In this document: piece by piece, positions 25,417 to 33,381 of the stretch
How the letters are laid out: each line of letters starts with the position of its first letter
How positions within the stretch are numbered: the first letter of the stretch is position 1
From: JBBRLG01 sp038231495
GTDB taxonomy: Bacteria; Planctomycetota; Planctomycetia; Gemmatales; Gemmataceae
Reading direction: 5' to 3'
Assembly: GCA_038231495.1 (NCBI GenBank)
Contig: JBBRLG010000006.1
Span: 1 to 39,270, forward strand
DNA: 39,270 nucleotides
Made by a program: the position numbers and the translations under genes
Notes under the pieces: generated by a model
What the model was told of the DNA's origin: nothing
Database searches by the model: none
Seen by the model: the letters and a program-made list of their open reading frames with translations, nothing else

Positions 25417-27096
25417 GTGACCTGGACCCGTTTCGGTTTGTTGCTGCTCCTCGGCCTCGCGCTCGGCGTCCCGTTGGCCCTGCCCGCCACTACCCTGGTC
25501 GCAGACCCGAACGCCCTGTCCAGCTTGACCGAATTCCGCCGGACCTTCGGCCTGGCGAAAAACACCTTCTACCTCCTCGCCGGCACCCTGACCCTGGCGC
25601 TGCCCGCCGGGACGGCACTTGCGGCCCTGCTCTACCGCACCGACTTGCCGTGCCGTCGTACCCTCCGCTTCGTCATCCTCTGGACGCTGTTCGTGCCGCT
25701 GCCGCTGTTCGCGTCGGGCTGGCAGACAGTCCTGGGCAGCGGCGGCTACCTGCCCCTGGGGTGGTGGAACCGCTCGCCGGACGCCGACCCGCTATTCGCT
25801 AGCGCGGCGGGGCTGTGGGCGCCGTGGGGCCGCGGCATCGGCTCGGCCGTCTGGATTCACGCAGTCGCCGGCCTGCCGTGGGTCGTGTTGCTGGTCGGCC
25901 AAGGGTTTCGCTGGGTCGAGCGCGACCTGGAGGAGGACGCCCTGACTTGCCTGCCTGCGTGGCGCGTCTTTCTGAGCGTGACGCTGGTGCGCTCGTCAGC
26001 CGCCATCGGCGCGGCAGCGCTCTGGGTGTCGCTGCTGACCGCAACCGAAATCACAATCACCGACGTGATGCAGGTCCGCACCTTCGCCGAGGAGGTGTAC
26101 TCGCAGCTCGTCGGGCCGGAACTCGACCTCGCGCGCGGCAACCCGGTCGCCCGTGCCGTCGCCGTGTCGCTGCCGTTCATCCTGGGTGTCGCCCTACTCG
26201 TCCTGATCGTGCTGCGCCGCTGGGAACGGCGGCTGCCGGCCCGCGCGACGCTGGCCACGCCGCCCTTGATCTACCCCCTCGGCTGGTCCCGGTGGCCGCT
26301 CGCGCTTTGCACCATTACCCTCGTGGCAGTGTTGTTCGCGACACCGCTCATCAGCCTCGTCGGCCGCGCGGGCTGGACGACGGACGCCGGCTGGTCCGCA
26401 CGAACCGTGCTCGAACACCTCGCCCTCGTTAGCCGTACCGAATGGTTCCCGCTCGGCGGCAGTCTGCTCGTGGCGGTGGCGACGGGCGTAATCTGCGCGG
26501 GTCTGGCGTTGCCGGTTTGTTGGCTGGCGCTGGACGCGCCCTGGTTTCGCTGGACGGTGTTGACGTTGATGGCGGTCGCCTGGGCGATGCCGGGACCGCT
26601 CGTCGGCCTGGGATTAAAGGGGGCGATCCAACTAATCCTGAACGCGACCGACTCGGCGTTCCTGGCGGACGTTCTCTACCACGGCCCGTCGGCCCTGCCG
26701 ATCCTGTGGGCGGACGTGATCCGGTTCTTTCCGTGCGCGGTCGCCGTGATCTGGCCGGTGCTGCGTCTGCTGCCGCGCGAGTTGCGCGACGCCGCGGCGG
26801 TAGACGGCGCGCGGCCGGCGCGGGTGTTTTTCCGATTGATCTTGCCCCTCGGTTTCCCGGCAAGCGTGCGTGCGGCTTTGGCGGTCGGCGTGTTGTCGCT
26901 GGGCGAACTCAGTGCCGGCAAGCTGGTGAGCACGCCGGGACTGCCGACCTACGCCGAAATGGTGTTCACGCAAATGCACTACGGCGTCACGAACGACCTG
27001 GCGGCGCGGTGTTTGTTGTTGTTGATGGCGGTGGGTCTTGGCGGGCTGCTGGTTTTGCTCTCAACCCCTGGGGCGGAGCGCCATGCTTTGGGTTGA
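25417..27096 (+). CDS. Iron(III)-type ABC transporter permease, duplicated fused form
   Basis: A 559-residue inner-membrane protein with about twelve hydrophobic helices arranged as two related halves, as in FbpB/SfuB-type permeases for ferric iron or related substrates. The EAA-loop of the second half is visible as DAAAVDGARPARVFFRLILP; the first half has the weaker EEDALTCLPAWRVFLSVTLV. The N-terminal helix is MTWTRFGLLLLLGLALGVPL. The start is GTG 25417 with GGAGGG at 25405-25410. Neither an ATPase nor a binding protein is encoded next to it in the window, so the partners must be elsewhere. It is probably co-transcribed with the upstream propeller gene (24-bp gap). The substrate is inferred only from the family. 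Confidence 0.85.
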   Translation: MTWTRFGLLLLLGLALGVPLALPATTLVADPNALSSLTEFRRTFGLAKNTFYLLAGTLTLALPAGTALAALLYRTDLPCRRTLRFVILWTLFVPLPLFASGWQTVLGSGGYLPLGWWNRSPDADPLFASAAGLWAPWGRGIGSAVWIHAVAGLPWVVLLVGQGFRWVERDLEEDALTCLPAWRVFLSVTLVRSSAAIGAAALWVSLLTATEITITDVMQVRTFAEEVYSQLVGPELDLARGNPVARAVAVSLPFILGVALLVLIVLRRWERRLPARATLATPPLIYPLGWSRWPLALCTITLVAVLFATPLISLVGRAGWTTDAGWSARTVLEHLALVSRTEWFPLGGSLLVAVATGVICAGLALPVCWLALDAPWFRWTVLTLMAVAWAMPGPLVGLGLKGAIQLILNATDSAFLADVLYHGPSALPILWADVIRFFPCAVAVIWPVLRLLPRELRDAAAVDGARPARVFFRLILPLGFPASVRAALAVGVLSLGELSAGKLVSTPGLPTYAEMVFTQMHYGVTNDLAARCLLLLMAVGLGGLLVLLSTPGAERHALG

Positions 27097-27104
27097 AAAA
27101 CGCG

Positions 27105-27151
27105 AAGCCGGTTCGTGCCCTTGCCATGACGGCATTTCGGCTTTTATTTTT
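27105..27151 (+). terminator. Putative intrinsic terminator after the permease gene
   Basis: AAGCCG (27105-27110) pairs with CGGCTT (27138-27143), with an inner TGCC/GGCA stem (27122-27125, 27131-27134), followed by a T-rich run TTTTATTTTT ending at 27151. It starts 9 bp after the stop at 27096. Confidence 0.5.
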
Positions 27152-27164
27152 AGTGGAATAATCG

Positions 27165-27193
27165 TTGACTTCGTTAATTCGCGACTGTAGCAT
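27165..27193 (+). promoter_or_regulatory. Putative sigma-70 type promoter for the surface protein gene
   Basis: TTGACT (27165-27170), a 17-bp spacer and TAGCAT (27188-27193). The -35 matches five of six and the -10 four of six consensus bases. It lies after the terminator-like hairpin and about 135 bp upstream of the start at 27329, in a locally AT-rich stretch. Confidence 0.45.
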
Positions 27194-27328
27194 TACCCGC
27201 TGGCAGATGGATTGCAGCATTTTGACTTTTACCTCGATTGACAATCGTGGCCGTTTTTCCCGACGGACGGAGGGGTGGTCTTTTTTACGTGTTTCTTCTC
27301 CCTGTCACTCTGCAATGGAGAATGCCGC

Positions 27329-28849
27329 ATGCAACTTTTCCGGTGGGTAAGCGACCGTTTTGATCGTTGGCTGTCTACCACCACCAACCCCCCCTCACTG
27401 AACAAGCGTTCAATTCGCCCTTGTTTGGAGGAGCTTGAGCGCCGGGATTGCCCGACCGTGGTTACCAACTGGCAGTGGACCGGCGGCGGGATTCCAGGTG
27501 ACCCGAATGCAGCTTGGTCCAACCCCAACGGTGGAAATTGGCATAAGTTGGGGGTTGCGGCGGAGGCCGGCAAATACCCGGGCCGGGCAGATGGCGATGT
27601 CGCAACGTTCGACAATTGGATTTACGGCCCCTGCACCCTGGACGTGGCGAACGTCAGTCTCTTCGGGCTTCAGCTCATTGGCTGGAGCGACACCCTCACA
27701 CTCAACAAATCGCTGGTTGTCACCGGAAGTGGCGGCGACTTCCGATTTACCGACAACTCGATCATTTCCATGGCCGCTAACACCCTCTTGATGCTCAAGG
27801 ACTTGGGCACTGCATCCCCGACCGTCAATTACTGGTCAGCCGGCGCTATTACGGGAGGGGACAATTCAGGATTCATCCTCGAAGGCACGACCCTCGGCAC
27901 CGGAACGTCCATCACATCTGCCGCACCTGCTGCCTTGGGAACGACCATGGTCATCACGGCTTCCAACAGCAATGCAGGTATTTTCAACATCGGGTACATG
28001 ACGAACAACCTGTCGCTGACTGGCACCGACAACGTCATTGACGTGGGTAATCACGGCTATCTTACCTTCACCCAGCACATCACCGCCGCGGGGCAGCAAA
28101 ACACGGTGGGTGGCATCGCTTTGGGCGCGGCCCACACAGGTCGGCGCGCCCTCGAGGTCGAGATAGGCGGATTGATAACTCGGGTCGATACCCCGGACCC
28201 GACGGTACAGGCGCCCGATCAGGTGAGCATCGCGGGTACCGTCGTCAACGTGGGAGGGGGGCTCGAAGTGCTCGGTGGGTCCATGTTGAAGATTACCGGC
28301 ACGGACGCCAACGGTGATAGCTACTGGCAAGGGACTAACGCCAACGCAAACCTGCTCGTGGACACCGGTTCCAATATAACCGCGACCGGCACGTACGAGA
28401 TCGGCATCGGCATCGTGCGTTTGAAAGCGCCAAACGGCGGCACTGCGGACGAACTGGACGGTGTCGGAATTATTTTCGACATCGAAAGTGTCACCAGCCT
28501 GTACGTTACTACGGCTGGTGGCGTGGGGACCGGGACCGTGACCATCCAAGGCAACGTCACCTTGAGTTCGTCAACCACCACGCGCATGGACTTTAACGGC
28601 GCGACCAACACCGCCGACATGCTGGATGTCAAGAACGGCACCTTGACGTTGAACGGCACGCTCACTTTGTTAAGCTTGGACGACCAAAAGCCGACCCAGG
28701 CACTTAACTTCTTCGACGATACCGGTTTGACCCCGAACATTACCGGTACGTTCGCTACGATCAGTGTTCTTCTCGACCTCGCCACGGCCACCGGTGCCGT
28801 GGTCAGGAACAACCAGCAGCAATGGTATTACGCGGTGACGATCCAGTAA
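27329..28849 (+). CDS. Secreted surface protein with LEELERRDCP N-terminal motif
   Basis: A 506-residue protein rich in Thr, Gly, Asn and Val with repeated short beta-strand patterns ('GTVVNVGGGLEVLGGSMLKI', 'GNVTLSSSTTTRMDF', 'LTLNGTLTLLS') that suggest a beta-helix or autotransporter-passenger-like fold. There is no ordinary signal peptide. Instead residues 26-44 read KRSIRPCLEELERRDCPTV, like the LExLExR-x-P N-terminal motif of large exported planctomycete proteins, thought to be a sorting signal. The ATG at 27329 has GGAG at 27317-27320. Codon use is less GC-biased than in the neighbours, which fits a fast-evolving or transferred surface gene. Function unknown; adhesion or cell-surface structure is a guess. 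Confidence 0.75.
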   Translation: MQLFRWVSDRFDRWLSTTTNPPSLNKRSIRPCLEELERRDCPTVVTNWQWTGGGIPGDPNAAWSNPNGGNWHKLGVAAEAGKYPGRADGDVATFDNWIYGPCTLDVANVSLFGLQLIGWSDTLTLNKSLVVTGSGGDFRFTDNSIISMAANTLLMLKDLGTASPTVNYWSAGAITGGDNSGFILEGTTLGTGTSITSAAPAALGTTMVITASNSNAGIFNIGYMTNNLSLTGTDNVIDVGNHGYLTFTQHITAAGQQNTVGGIALGAAHTGRRALEVEIGGLITRVDTPDPTVQAPDQVSIAGTVVNVGGGLEVLGGSMLKITGTDANGDSYWQGTNANANLLVDTGSNITATGTYEIGIGIVRLKAPNGGTADELDGVGIIFDIESVTSLYVTTAGGVGTGTVTIQGNVTLSSSTTTRMDFNGATNTADMLDVKNGTLTLNGTLTLLSLDDQKPTQALNFFDDTGLTPNITGTFATISVLLDLATATGAVVRNNQQQWYYAVTIQ

Positions 28850-28912
28850 CCTTCGTTGGACGGGCGGAAGGCGAGGGAATGGATCGTGGTTGGGTCGCCA
28901 GCGACACCGGGG

Positions 28913-28943
28913 GGCGTAGGAGCTACACCATAGTTCCTGCGCC
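28913..28943. terminator. Hairpin after the surface protein gene
   Basis: GGCGTAGGA (28913-28921) can pair with TTCCTGCGCC (28934-28943) with one wobble pair and a 12-nt loop. It is 63 bp after the stop. A T-rich run is weak, so its role as a terminator is uncertain. Confidence 0.3.
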
Positions 28944-29076
28944 TCCTTTCGGCTGACGGCCTTTTGTCTATCGTCCTGAGCCTCACGCCCGATCTTTGCT
29001 TCAACTTCCGATCTGTATCGGGATATTCTTGGCGAGGTTCGCTCGTCCCATTTTGCAGCTCCAAACGAGTAATCCC

Positions 29077-30072
29077 ATGAAAAGGTATAGCATAGGCGGC
29101 ATGGTCCTTGGCCTGACGCTTCTCGGACCCCTCGCCAATCGTTGCGCCGCCGAGGAGCCCCAACTGCGGGCTACCTTGGAGCACAAAAAAGGTGTGTTGT
29201 TCGTGACATTCAGCCCGGACGGTGAGACCGTGGCCTCGGCGGGCAGGGAAGATATAATCCGGCTATGGGACGTGAAGACGGGCACAAAAACTGCCACCTT
29301 GAAGGGCCACAGCGATGGTATCGGCCCTTTGGCTTATTCCCCGGACGGCAAAATCCTGGCTTCGGTAGACAAAGATAAGACGATCACGCTATGGGACGTG
29401 AAGAGCGGCAAGGAAACTGCTACGATAACCACGGGGCACACCGACGGCATCCGTACCCTGGCATTTAGCCCGGACGGCAACACTCTGGCTTCAGGAAGCC
29501 ACGACCAAAGTATCAAGCTGTGGGAGATGAAGACTCTCAAGAACACTGCCACGCTCAAGGGCCACACGGGACCTGTGTGTTGTGTAACGTTTAGTCCCGA
29601 TGGTAAGACCTTTGCTAGTGCCAGCGCCGGTTCGGATCGCACCGTCAAGTTGTGGGATGTCAAGACCGGCAAGGACACGACCACCATTAAAGATGAGGCA
29701 GTCGGCAATTTCAGATGCGTAGCGTTTAGCCCCGATGGCAAGACGCTAGTTGCGGCAGGGAACAACAACGGTAACATCATCGTGTGGGATGTAAGCAGCA
29801 GCAAGGTTACCGACACCTTCAAGAATGGTCACACGGCTTGTGTCAACTCCCTCGCATTTAGCCCCGACGGCAAAATGCTAGCCTCTGCCAGCGGCGACAC
29901 GACGATCAAGCTGTGGGACATGCGTTCCGGCAGAAACACCGCCACGCTGGAGGGACACACCGAATGGGTGTGCTCCGTGGCGTTTAGCAAAGACGGCAAG
30001 ACGCTCGCCTCCGCCAGCGAGGACGAGAGGGTCAAGCTCTGGGACATCCCCGTTCCAGAGAAAGGCAAATAG
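29077..30072 (+). CDS. Secreted seven-bladed WD40 repeat protein
   Basis: A 331-residue exported protein. The signal peptide MKRYSIGGMVLGLTLLGPLA is followed by NRCAAEEPQL. The rest is seven consecutive WD40 repeats, each with F/Y-S-P/K-D-G and ending in L-W-D/E, for example VTFSPDGETVASAGREDIIR then LWDVKTG, and VAFSKDGKTLASASEDERVK then LWDIP. Seven repeats make one closed propeller with no extra catalytic domain, so it is a protein-interaction scaffold outside the cytoplasm. The ATG at 29077 is chosen because it gives the signal peptide; the frame is open from 28996. The repeats are highly alike, pointing to recent internal amplification. Partner unknown. Confidence 0.88.
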   Translation: MKRYSIGGMVLGLTLLGPLANRCAAEEPQLRATLEHKKGVLFVTFSPDGETVASAGREDIIRLWDVKTGTKTATLKGHSDGIGPLAYSPDGKILASVDKDKTITLWDVKSGKETATITTGHTDGIRTLAFSPDGNTLASGSHDQSIKLWEMKTLKNTATLKGHTGPVCCVTFSPDGKTFASASAGSDRTVKLWDVKTGKDTTTIKDEAVGNFRCVAFSPDGKTLVAAGNNNGNIIVWDVSSSKVTDTFKNGHTACVNSLAFSPDGKMLASASGDTTIKLWDMRSGRNTATLEGHTEWVCSVAFSKDGKTLASASEDERVKLWDIPVPEKGK

Positions 30073-30635
30073 GCGCAAGGCAGACACTCCGGGATTGGGT
30101 GCGCTGACGGAGCCTAGGCAACAGGGGGAACTTGGCTGCAACTTTGTTGCTAAAATCGCCGGGTGTGGCCACTCTTTCAAGGGAGCAATTCACCGGCCCC
30201 GGAAGATTTTTCTCGTGCGCAAGCGTCCGCTTACGAACGAGGAGAACGACATCCGGTTTTACTTTGGCGAGGGTCGGCCATTTGCGTGGCGAGGGTCGAG
30301 ATTGGCGAGGGTCGATCCGGCGTCGTTGCTGATGCGTAAGAGCCTACTGAAAAAGGGTTTACGGTTGCCTTGCGCAGAGCGTTTGCGCAAAAGCGGTTCG
30401 ACCCTCGCCATATGTGGATTGGCGTGGCTCGGGTCGGACAGGCCCGGTCGTCATCCAAAGGGGTCGCTGGTGGCCAACGATTGGCACGCGCGGCGTGGCG
30501 GACGACTCCCCCCGGCGACCACCCTACAGTCCCCAAAGATTTGTCACCCCCAATCGCCGCCCTCTGCCGTTTTTGGTGTCTTTCGTCGTTCCTCTCTGGT
30601 ATCAATGACTGGTATCGCCGGGGGGTGAATGGCCA
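30073..30635. other. Long intergenic region (563 bp) with short repeats
   Basis: No convincing gene is present. The open frame at 30095-30628 has no family resemblance, low-complexity composition and no ribosome site, and it runs through repeats. The region holds a cluster of TGGCGAGGGTCG repeats (30265-30410) and a small inverted repeat (30370-30390). The remainder shows nothing I can name. Confidence 0.6.
30265..30410. repeat. TGGCGAGGGTCG repeat cluster with inverted copy
   Basis: TGGCGAGGGTCG occurs at 30265-30276, 30287-30298 and 30303-30314, with the exact inverse CGACCCTCGCCA at 30399-30410. Between them TTGCGCA/TGCGCAA (30370-30390) forms a 7-bp stem with a 7-nt loop. The outer copies could pair to make one large cruciform. 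Confidence 0.8.
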
Positions 30636-32039
30636 ATGACAAACCGCGACCTTGCTCCGTTTTCGTGGAACGGCTTCCTCAGCCGGCGCGACCTGTTGCG
30701 CGTCGGGTCGCTCGGCGTCGCCGCCAGTTTGTTGCCCGCCGCCGTGCGGGGCGTCGCCAAGACCGCGGCCCCTGCGAAGTCGGTCATCGTGCTGTGGATG
30801 GCCGGCGGCGTGACCCACATCGATTCGTTCGACCCCAAGCCCGACGCGCCCGAAGCGGTGCGCGGCACCCACAAGGCCATCGACACTACTGTGCCCGGCA
30901 TCCGGTTTTGCGACACGCTGCCCTGTCTCGCCCAGCAGGCCGAACACCTGGCCGTTGTCCGCAGCTACTCGCACGACAGCAACGATCATCTGCTCAGCCA
31001 GGCGTTTACCCTTTCCGGCCGCAAGGTCACGCCGGCCCAACTCACGACCGAACCGAACATCGGCGCGATCGTCGCCAAGCTGCACGGCGGTCGGGCCGGC
31101 TTCCCCGGTTACGTCACCGTCCCCGGCACGACGCGGCCGGGACCGCCGCCCATCAACCTCTTCGGCGGCGGGTGGCTCGGCGCGCAATACGCCCCGTTTT
31201 CCAGCGGCGGCAAGCCGAAGAACGAAGACTTCACCGCCCGGGTGGCCGAGGCGTCGGAGGACGAGTTCAACCAGCAGGCGCTTCAGTACCCGCCGGGCGT
31301 GGACGAGTCGCGCCTCCAGGGCCGGCGTTCCCTCCGCGAGCAAATGGAGGCCGAGTTACGCCAATTGGAAGCGCGCGGCCCGGACGGCGTGGGCCGGCAG
31401 TACCAGGACGCTTTCGAGATGTTGACTTCGCCGACGGTGCGGCGGGCGTTCGAGTTGCGGCGCGAACCAGAGCCGGTACGCGACCGGTACGGCCGCACCA
31501 AGATCGGCCAGCGCTGCCTGCTGGCCCGGCGGCTGGTCGAGGCCGGGGCGCGCTTCGTGCTGGTCGATTACGGCTACGACCCCGACTACGGCAACGTCTG
31601 GGACAACCACAACGCCGTCGGCCAGAACCATCCGCCGATTTCGGAGATCGTTAAACTCCCCTGGCACCTTGCCGGCATGGACCGCGCGTTCGCCGCGCTG
31701 GTCGAGGACCTGCACACGCGCGGCCGGTTGGCCGAGACGCTCGTCCTGTTCCTGACCGAGTTCGGGCGGACGCCGAAGGTGAACAAGGACGGCGGTCGCG
31801 ATCACTGGGGTCTAGCAGGGTCGCTGTTCTTTGCGGGCGGCGGCACCCGCGGCGGGCAGGTTATCGGCGCGACGGACAAGGAAGCCGGCACGCCCACCAC
31901 CTGCGGCTACGACCCCGCCGACGTGGCGGCAACGGTTTACCAGGCCATCGGCATCGAGCCGGATACCCTGCTCTACGACCGGCAGAACCGGCCGTTGCCC
32001 GTCCTGCCGCAGGGTCGGCCCATTCCCGGCGTCCTTTAG
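30636..32039 (+). CDS. TAT-exported DUF1501 protein
   Basis: A 467-residue DUF1501 protein, a family with the alkaline-phosphatase/sulfatase fold that is greatly expanded in planctomycetes. A twin-arginine signal, FLSRRDLLRVGSLGVAASLL, spans about 14-33, so export is in the folded state. Family motifs include VIVLWMAGGVTHIDSFDPKP (about 50-69), SHDSNDHLLSQA, VDYGYDPDYGNVWDNHN and LTEFGRTPKVNKDGGRDHWG, the last with likely metal-binding His and Asp residues. Length is normal for the family. In planctomycetes this gene usually follows a DUF1549/DUF1553 cytochrome gene; no such partner is adjacent here. The stop codon's last base is the first base of the next palindrome. The substrate is unknown. 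Confidence 0.9.
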   Translation: MTNRDLAPFSWNGFLSRRDLLRVGSLGVAASLLPAAVRGVAKTAAPAKSVIVLWMAGGVTHIDSFDPKPDAPEAVRGTHKAIDTTVPGIRFCDTLPCLAQQAEHLAVVRSYSHDSNDHLLSQAFTLSGRKVTPAQLTTEPNIGAIVAKLHGGRAGFPGYVTVPGTTRPGPPPINLFGGGWLGAQYAPFSSGGKPKNEDFTARVAEASEDEFNQQALQYPPGVDESRLQGRRSLREQMEAELRQLEARGPDGVGRQYQDAFEMLTSPTVRRAFELRREPEPVRDRYGRTKIGQRCLLARRLVEAGARFVLVDYGYDPDYGNVWDNHNAVGQNHPPISEIVKLPWHLAGMDRAFAALVEDLHTRGRLAETLVLFLTEFGRTPKVNKDGGRDHWGLAGSLFFAGGGTRGGQVIGATDKEAGTPTTCGYDPADVAATVYQAIGIEPDTLLYDRQNRPLPVLPQGRPIPGVL

Positions 32040-32082
32040 CCGCTTGCGGCTTTGCGGTCATTCCCGCAAAGCCGCAAGCGGC
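32039..32082. terminator. Palindrome between convergent genes (REP-like copy 6)
   Basis: Arms GCCGCTTGCGGCTTTGCGG (32039-32057) and CCGCAAAGCCGCAAGCGGC (32064-32082) are perfect with loop TCATTC. It overlaps the last base of the DUF1501 stop and ends 2 bp before the minus-strand gene's stop at 32085, so it fills the whole gap and can serve both transcripts. Confidence 0.75.
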
Positions 32083-32084
32083 AA

Positions 32085-33209
32085 TCAAGTCTCTTCCTTC
32101 AACCGCCGAAGCTGATACTCGTCCACCAGCTGTTTCAAGAGGTCGGGCAAACGGTCCATCAGCCGGCGCAGCGGCCGCGGCGGGCGGGTGGCGAGGGCGT
32201 ATACCGTCATCAACGGCAGCACGACCGTCGCATCGACGTAACACGTCACCGTGTCCGGCAACTGGCTCGGATCGACCTTGCCCCACGTCATCGCCTCTTG
32301 CGGCGTCGCGCCACTTAGTCCGCCGGTGTCGGGCCGGGCGTCCGTCACCTGGAGGAAATAATCGTGGCCGCTCTCGTCCAACCCCAGCACTTCCTGAATC
32401 TGCGGCTCCGTTTGCAGGATGAAGTTTTTGGGCGAGCCGCCGCCGAGGATGAAGACGCCGCTGCGTCCCTTCTTCTTGGCGTCGTACACGATGGCGGCGC
32501 TCTGGTTCACGTCGCGCAGCGGGTCGATCCGCAGCGCGGAACCTTCCAGCTGGAGTGCCGCCAGGTTCATGCCGATGGAGCTGTCGCCCGGCGACGACGT
32601 GAAGATCGGCACCCCACAGCGGTACGCCGCGGCCAGGAGGCTGCGGTTGACGTGGCCGGTCTCGTCCTCGCGCGCCGCCAGGTACTTGCCGACGAGGTTG
32701 TGAAACTCCGCCGTGCCCATCGTCTGCTGGAACGCCTCGCCGCGGCAGAGCGTGCGGTAAAAGCGGTCGGTGCCGAGTAGGTTTTCGTAATCGAACACGA
32801 TGTCATAGATGCGAATGACCTGGTGCTCGCGCAACTGCAAGTCGTCCAGGCCGGGCCGCGACTGGTGCATGTCCATGCCCAGGGCGAAGTGCGTATCGTG
32901 GTAGAGGTTCGCGCCGGTGCTGACGATCCAGTCGATGAACCCGGCCTGCACGAGCGGCACCAGGCACGAAATGCCGATGCCGGCCGGCGTTAGCGCCCCG
33001 CTGAGCGACAGGCCGACCGTGGCGTCGTCGGCGAGCATCTTGGTCGCGTAAAGCCGACACGCCTCGCGCAGGCGGCCGGCGTTGTAGGACAGAAACGCCT
33101 CGTCGATGAGTTTCGGCAGTGCAACGTCGCCCGTCAGCGCGGCCGGGTCGATGCGCTGGTGGCTGATGCTGTGCAGGAACTGCCCGGATTTGTCGTGTGC
33201 GTGTTTCAT
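32085..33209 (-). CDS. Deoxyhypusine synthase family protein (bacterial homologue)
   Basis: A 374-residue protein of the deoxyhypusine synthase fold. The family transfers an aminobutyl group from spermidine by way of a lysine imine. Lys261 in GGGSPKNFI corresponds to the catalytic Lys of the eukaryotic enzyme (GGGxPKH). NAD-site segments are visible as LSLSGALTPAGIG, VSTGANLYHDTHFALG and SSPGDSSIGMN. Bacteria lack eIF5A, so the natural product is more likely a polyamine such as homospermidine, or another amine is the acceptor; this is inference. The start ATG at 33209 (MKHAHDKSGQF) gives a length typical of bacterial members. It faces the lutC-like gene across a 172-bp divergent promoter region. 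Confidence 0.88.
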   Translation of the reverse strand: MKHAHDKSGQFLHSISHQRIDPAALTGDVALPKLIDEAFLSYNAGRLREACRLYATKMLADDATVGLSLSGALTPAGIGISCLVPLVQAGFIDWIVSTGANLYHDTHFALGMDMHQSRPGLDDLQLREHQVIRIYDIVFDYENLLGTDRFYRTLCRGEAFQQTMGTAEFHNLVGKYLAAREDETGHVNRSLLAAAYRCGVPIFTSSPGDSSIGMNLAALQLEGSALRIDPLRDVNQSAAIVYDAKKKGRSGVFILGGGSPKNFILQTEPQIQEVLGLDESGHDYFLQVTDARPDTGGLSGATPQEAMTWGKVDPSQLPDTVTCYVDATVVLPLMTVYALATRPPRPLRRLMDRLPDLLKQLVDEYQLRRLKEET

Positions 33210-33293
33210 GCTGACAGGCTAGGCGTTTGCCGCACGGCCGGCAAATGAATTTAGGAGGTGTTTCGCGTCGCGCCGGGCAGGGCGCGCGAACGG

Positions 33294-33322
33294 CTGGCGG
33301 CTGCCGACGGCTGGCCTACAAT
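33294..33322 (+). promoter_or_regulatory. Putative promoter -10 element for the lutC-like gene
   Basis: TACAAT (33317-33322) within CCTACAATCACC matches five of six consensus -10 bases and lies 60 bp before the start. The -35 region (CTGGCG, 33294-33299) is weak. The same CTACAATCACC string occurs on the minus strand before the gene at 35424-36701. Confidence 0.4.
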
Positions 33323-33381
33323 CACCCCGGCGACCCGCTTGACCTCCCCGCGAATACTTCCTCTCAAACCGAGCCGAAGCC

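Noticed and set aside
30394..30412. tRNA-like GGTTCGACCC string
   Set aside because: It resembles a T-arm, but no acceptor, D or anticodon arms fit; it is the inverse copy of the TGGCGAGGGTCG repeat.
30095..30628. 177-codon open frame in the long intergenic region
   Set aside because: No family, no ribosome site, passes through repeats and has erratic composition.
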